Of a DNA stretch of 64,000 nt, positions 60,385 through 64,000 are shown one piece after another. The stretch covers positions 310,001 to 374,000 of the forward strand of contig CALRZN010000001.1 in assembly GCA_943372645.1 (NCBI GenBank). The letters are read 5' to 3'. Position 1 is the first letter of the stretch. Each line of letters opens with the position of its first letter. The translations under genes and the position numbers were made by a program. The stretch comes from VBWE01 sp943372645. Lineage in GTDB: Bacteria > Bacteroidota > Bacteroidia > Palsa-965. The notes under the pieces are model-generated. The model did no database searches. It was not told the origin of the DNA and worked only from the letters and a program-made list of their open reading frames with translations.

Positions 60385-61145
60385 TATTTTCTGCGTGACT
60401 GCGCAAACAGCCAGTCGTAAAGTTTTGGATTGGTGTAGGTACTGTCCCAGCTGTTGTGCTGCAGCGTGGAATACTCCGTATAGCGCGGTTTTCCTCCGGC
60501 TTTTTTCAGTGCTTTCACCATGTTGCGTGAACGTTCGGGAATCACCACTTTATCTTTTGCGCCGTGAAACACCCACACCGGGATGTGCGCAATGCGTTTT
60601 GCTTTTGTTTCATCGCCCCCGCCGCAAACCGGTGCTGCAGCTGCAAATTTGCTGGGATAACGTTGCAGCAGATCCCACGTTCCGAATCCACCCATAGACA
60701 GGCCGGTAACGTAAATGCGGTTGGTATCCACCGGCAGGTTTTTAATCAGCGAATCGAGCAGCGGAACCAGCAAACGGAATGCATCCGAAGGTTGCTCCGG
60801 CTGCGTGTGTGCGGGCAGTTTCCAGCTTACTTCCACCCAGCGTTTGCCGTTCGGGCATTGCGGTGCAAGCACAATGCAGGGATGTTTTTGCTGCAGCGCA
60901 GAATCCAGAAACCGTTTCCCGTGGATGAGTTGTTTTTCATTGTCTGAACCGCGTTCGCCGGCACCGTGCAGAAAAAGCAGCAGGGGCAGCAACGTATCTT
61001 TTTTCTCCGGCACAAACAGGCGGTAGCGCAACGTATCACCGCCGCGCAGGTATTCGTGCGCAGGTGCAGGGTGCGGACCGCTGAAGCCCGTAAACAGGAC
61101 AAAAGCAGTAACAAGTGCAAACAGGATGATCAGGAAATGGCGCAT
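60384..61145 (-). CDS. Exported alpha/beta-hydrolase (phospholipase/carboxylesterase-like)
   Basis: 253 residues from the ATG at 61145, with a signal peptide or anchor (MRHFLIILFALVTAFVLFTG). The alpha/beta-hydrolase fold shows the oxyanion region LLFLHGAGERGSDN, the nucleophile in GLSMGGFGTWDLLQ, the Asp in VFHGAKDKVVIPERS and the His in LQHNSWDS. It resembles the dienelactone/PHB-depolymerase-type esterases found in polysaccharide loci, and may remove acyl groups from a glycan. The start is fixed by a -7 box 6 bp upstream, so the longer frame to 61181 is wrong. Confidence 0.88.
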   Translation of the reverse strand: MRHFLIILFALVTAFVLFTGFSGPHPAPAHEYLRGGDTLRYRLFVPEKKDTLLPLLLFLHGAGERGSDNEKQLIHGKRFLDSALQQKHPCIVLAPQCPNGKRWVEVSWKLPAHTQPEQPSDAFRLLVPLLDSLIKNLPVDTNRIYVTGLSMGGFGTWDLLQRYPSKFAAAAPVCGGGDETKAKRIAHIPVWVFHGAKDKVVIPERSRNMVKALKKAGGKPRYTEYSTLQHNSWDSTYTNPKLYDWLFAQSRRK

Positions 61146-61151
61146 CGGTTT

Positions 61152-61159
61152 CAAATTTA
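61152..61159 (-). promoter_or_regulatory. -7 box giving a leaderless esterase-SGNH-MBOAT transcript
   Basis: Reads TAAATTTG on the minus strand, perfect TAnnTTTG. Six bp (AAACCG) separate it from the ATG at 61145, so the mRNA should begin at or near the start codon. It drives the three-gene operon. Confidence 0.65.
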
Positions 61160-61235
61160 CCGTTACCGGGGCAATAAACATGCCTGTACTGATAAGTGCC
61201 GGTTAAAAATGAGCAATTGTAAACCCATGTACCGG

Positions 61236-62267
61236 TTACGATTTCAGGCTCGATTCGCGCACCACGAGTTCGGTGGGCAGTACGATCTGGCGTTCGGCGG
61301 CTTTGCCGGTTTTGTTTTCCAGCATTTCGAGCAGCAGTTTCACCGCATTTTCGCCGATGCCTTCAATGGGCTGTGCGATGGCAGTTACTGTAGGATCAGA
61401 AAGGCGGAACAAATCCACATCGTCAAAACTCACCAGCGTAACGTCTTTCGGAATACGTTTGCCCATGCGGCGCACAGCTTCCATAACGGCAACGGCCAGG
61501 TGGTTGTTTGCGGTAAAAATAGCTTCGGCTCCTACTGCGGGCGAAAGCAGTTCGTGCATCACTTTATATACTTCGTCGCGGATGTTTTCGAACGCAATTT
61601 CTTTCAGCAGTTTCGGATCGGGTTTGATGTCGAACTTTTTCAGTGCGTCTTTATATCCTTCCACGCGTTCGTTCACACTGCTCAGGTGCGAAGGCCCGAT
61701 GGTAAGCATCGCAATTTTTTTCTGTCCACTCGAAACCAGCAGGCTCACCGCGTCAAATGCGCCTTTGCGGTTATCCACCACCACGCTGGGTTTTTCCAGT
61801 TTCGGCAGCACGCGGTCAATCAGCACCAGCGGGTAATTGTTTTTGCGCAGGTTCAGCAGCGGGGTCGGATCCTGCTGCGTGGTGCTTAAAATAATACCGT
61901 CAACACCCTGGCTGTCTTTCAGCAGGCGGATGAGTTGCAGTTCTTTGGCGATGTCTTCATCAGAACTGCATACCATCAGGTGATAACCCGAACGGCTGGC
62001 AATGTCTTCGATGCTGCGCGCAATGCGGGAATAAAACGGGTTTGCAATATCGGCTACAATTAAACCGATGAGGTTCGATCGGCCGGTGCGCAGCCCGCGG
62101 GCCATGCGGCTCGGCTGGTAATCCAGTTCCTGGGCCAGTTTGCGTACCGCCTCCTGTGTGGGTTTGCTTATTCCGAACTGGTCGCCCTTGCCGTTAAGCA
62201 CCAGCGACACCAATGTTTTTGAAACCCCGAGCTGTTCAGCAATGGTTCCGATAGAGACTTTTTTCAC
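61236..62267 (-). CDS. LacI-family transcriptional regulator
   Basis: 343-residue sugar-responsive repressor-type regulator starting at GTG (62267). The N-terminal HTH, SIGTIAEQLGVSKTLVSLVL, and hinge helix region PSRMARGLRTGRSN precede a periplasmic-binding-protein-like effector domain (GLIVADIANPFYSRIARSIE, GIILSTTQQDP, FTANNHLAVAVMEAVRRMGK, SFDDVDLFRLSDPTVTAIAQ). In this family the effector is usually a sugar or nucleoside. It is upstream of the esterase-SGNH-MBOAT operon in the same direction (90 bp gap), so that operon is one possible target. Confidence 0.93.
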   Translation of the reverse strand: MKKVSIGTIAEQLGVSKTLVSLVLNGKGDQFGISKPTQEAVRKLAQELDYQPSRMARGLRTGRSNLIGLIVADIANPFYSRIARSIEDIASRSGYHLMVCSSDEDIAKELQLIRLLKDSQGVDGIILSTTQQDPTPLLNLRKNNYPLVLIDRVLPKLEKPSVVVDNRKGAFDAVSLLVSSGQKKIAMLTIGPSHLSSVNERVEGYKDALKKFDIKPDPKLLKEIAFENIRDEVYKVMHELLSPAVGAEAIFTANNHLAVAVMEAVRRMGKRIPKDVTLVSFDDVDLFRLSDPTVTAIAQPIEGIGENAVKLLLEMLENKTGKAAERQIVLPTELVVRESSLKS

Positions 62268-62289
62268 AATTGCGTTTTTAATGGGTGCC

Positions 62290-62297
62290 CAAAATTA
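62290..62297 (-). promoter_or_regulatory. -7 box of the LacI-family gene
   Basis: Reads TAATTTTG on the minus strand, matching TAnnTTTG, with a CTTG about 19 bp further upstream. It lies 22 bp before the GTG start. Confidence 0.55.
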
Positions 62298-62414
62298 CAC
62301 TTTTCAGCTAAACAGGCAAGCTAAATCGTGTAAAACGGGATTCCGGCGGGATTGATACGGGTTTGGGATGGTTATTTTCTGCAAATGAGAGGAGGAACTC
62401 TATCACAACCGCTT

Positions 62415-62531
62415 TAACCACAAAGAGCCCTCGCGCATGCTGACGCACACACAAGGGTTTTCACAAGGGCCACAAATGAAAAGCAAAATGCATTGTGGTC
62501 TTTGTGCAGTCCTTTGTGTGCATTGTGGTTA
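62415..62531. repeat. CACAAAG-rich imperfect inverted repeat
   Basis: TAACCACAA (62415-62423) pairs perfectly with TTGTGGTTA (62523-62531). Inside, CCACAAATG (62470-62478) pairs with CATTGTGG (62491-62498), and several CACAAAG/CACACAAG words recur. The remaining intergenic sequence between 62298 and 62674 shows no gene or other structure. Confidence 0.6.
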
Positions 62532-62674
62532 GTTATTGTTCGTGCAGTTCCACCGGCTTTCGAAAATAAACAAATGTTCTTTTCGAAAATAGCTTCTGGA
62601 AAAAGCCCTTACCTGAATAGCAGAAATACATCCGCCGCTATTTCAAAAACAAACAAAAACCATAACCGCGGTTA

Positions 62675-64000
62675 CTATTTCTTCACCACCCGCCGTGTAA
62701 CCCGCTTGCCGTCTTGCTCCAGCACAAACAGATACGTGCCGTTTTGCCATTGCTGCATAGCAACACGCTGTGTTTCCGAAGTAAGTTTTTTCGTTTGTAT
62801 TTTCCGGCCGTTCAGATCAAACACAGTGAGTGTTGCATTTGCTGCACCGGCTGAAACCGTTACAAAATCAGTTGCCGGATTCGGAAACACATCAAAGCGA
62901 ATTTCATTGCCAGCCTGTTCATTCACACCGGAAATATCATTTAGGCTGCGGCGGTAAACCCCGTGGCCGTGCGTAAACAACAGCATGGAACGGTCGGCCG
63001 GACAAATGGCAAAATCAAACGCCATGGTCATATCCGCCAGCCCGGTGTTGTGTGCGGTCCAGCTTTGGCCGCCATTAATAGAAACGAAAACCCCGAGATC
63101 GCTGCCCGCATAAATGATGTTCGGGAATTGCGGATCAACAACGAGGGCATGAAACGGCACATCGGGCAGCGTGGTGCTGATGTCGGTCCAGGTAGTTCCG
63201 GCATCGGTGCTTTTAAAAACGTGGCCGGTACCGAAACCGGAGAACACGATATAGACTTCGCTGCTGTTATGCGGATTGACGGCAATGCGGCGCGGAAAGC
63301 GGTTGGGCAGTGAACCCGTAACCGCGGTTACGGTTGCGCCACCATCGCCGCTGCGGAATACTTTCATCGGCCCGAAATCAGGCGCTGTAGCCACGTAAAT
63401 GGAATCGGGATTGGTGTGCGAAACCGCGATGGTCATAATCACATTGCCGTCTGCATCAAACGCCGGGTTGCCTACAGTAGAAAAACTGCCGCCCTGGTCG
63501 GTGGATTGTTTCAGATCGAGTCCGCCGTGATAGATCACATTGGTGTTGGAAGGTGCCACCACAATCGGTGCGAGAAAAGCCGCCGGGTTGTTGCCAAACG
63601 CACTGGCCGGTGAACTGTAAATGCCCTGGAAGGTTTGCCCCATATCATACGACTGGAAAATATTGCGGTACTGGTACGACGCATATTGAATGTTATCATC
63701 GGTCGGATCAATGGCGTTGTAACTGCCGTCGCCGCCGAGATGGCCCAGCGACCAGTAGTTGCCGTTGCCCTGGTACTGGTTGGTGAAATTGTCCTGCAAC
63801 CCGCCCAGCGCCATATCCGGGTTGGTTGCCGAAACCGAACCGATGTAAAACTGCGTGGAAACATACCCATCGTTGCAATCGAAATACGTTGTACCGAAAT
63901 CGTTTGAACGATTTAAACCGCCATCGTGTGCGATGTAAATTTTTTCCGGGTCAAGCGGATTTACCACCACATCGTGCATGTCCACGTGGCAATAATCGGG
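62675..64000 (-). CDS. Secreted BNR/VPS10-like beta-propeller protein with T9SS sorting domain, 5' end outside window
   Basis: The frame is open to the window edge (442 codons here), so the N-terminus is missing. The visible part is a sialidase-like/VPS10-type beta-propeller with repeated Asp-box blades (KVFRSGDGGATVTAVTG, HVFKSTDAGTTWTDIS, GVFVSINGGQSWTAHNTG) and a strong CHVDMHDVVVNP motif near the start. The C-terminus is a type A T9SS sorting domain (FDVFPNPATDFVTVSAGAAN to RRVVKK). Probably an exported glycan- or protein-binding or processing protein; no catalytic residues can be named from this half. Confidence 0.86.
   Translation of the reverse strand, partial: PDYCHVDMHDVVVNPLDPEKIYIAHDGGLNRSNDFGTTYFDCNDGYVSTQFYIGSVSATNPDMALGGLQDNFTNQYQGNGNYWSLGHLGGDGSYNAIDPTDDNIQYASYQYRNIFQSYDMGQTFQGIYSSPASAFGNNPAAFLAPIVVAPSNTNVIYHGGLDLKQSTDQGGSFSTVGNPAFDADGNVIMTIAVSHTNPDSIYVATAPDFGPMKVFRSGDGGATVTAVTGSLPNRFPRRIAVNPHNSSEVYIVFSGFGTGHVFKSTDAGTTWTDISTTLPDVPFHALVVDPQFPNIIYAGSDLGVFVSINGGQSWTAHNTGLADMTMAFDFAICPADRSMLLFTHGHGVYRRSLNDISGVNEQAGNEIRFDVFPNPATDFVTVSAGAANATLTVFDLNGRKIQTKKLTSETQRVAMQQWQNGTYLFVLEQDGKRVTRRVVKK

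Overview
The window reads as chromosome of a member of the Bacteroidota. Five lines of evidence agree: secreted proteins ending in type IX secretion (T9SS) sorting domains, a giant SprB-repeat cell-surface protein, an alternative complex III plus aa3-type oxidase operon, many promoters with the Bacteroidota -7 box TAnnTTTG, and a long-form IspG. I cannot place it below phylum or class. No rRNA, tRNA, CRISPR array, IS transposase or phage gene was found.

Layout. (1) 1-11021, minus strand: actA-actB-actC-actD-actE-actF-coxB-coxA, encoding the quinol:cytochrome c oxidoreductase ACIII and the first two subunits of a haem-copper oxidase. coxA runs off the left edge. (2) 11329-16757: a SPOR-domain protein on the plus strand, then the minus-strand translation/transcription operon rimP-nusA-infB, with a terminator-like hairpin in its leader. 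(3) 17000-22814: a His-tailed small membrane protein, a MORN-type repeat protein, a cysteine desulfurase, a 43-residue membrane peptide, an EamA transporter, and two long palindromic elements. (4) 22215-28083: secreted PKD/T9SS proteins around ispG. (5) 28143-32259, minus: lepA, a secreted unknown and adenine deaminase as a compact unit. (6) 32566-40137, minus: a roughly 2,520-residue YD/RHS protein with a variable-looking C-terminal domain and no evident immunity gene. (7) 40503-50274, plus: three lipoproteins, a GH39-like secreted glycosidase and the SprB-repeat protein. (8) 50397-52853: a two-component system with a PepSY-like periplasmic protein. (9) 53024-57853, plus: an unusual ECF-like sigma factor followed by small enzymes (SRPBCC, two ABM-like, GNAT, hotdog thioesterase, ketopantoate-reductase-like, cupin). 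(10) 58102-62267, minus: esterase-SGNH-MBOAT operon and a LacI regulator. (11) 62675-64000: 3' part of a BNR/T9SS protein.

How they work together. The ACIII/oxidase operon carries electrons from menaquinol through c haems to oxygen. rimP-nusA-infB couples ribosome maturation, antitermination and initiation. The MBOAT-SGNH pair resembles polysaccharide or peptidoglycan O-acylation loci. The T9SS proteins are the exported and cell-surface layer.

The least explained material is non-coding: six GAA-loop mini-hairpins at 57891-58093, two ~125-200 bp palindromes at 20601-20726 and 21992-22194, a dispersed ~115 bp element present twice, and two terminators sharing a conserved loop.
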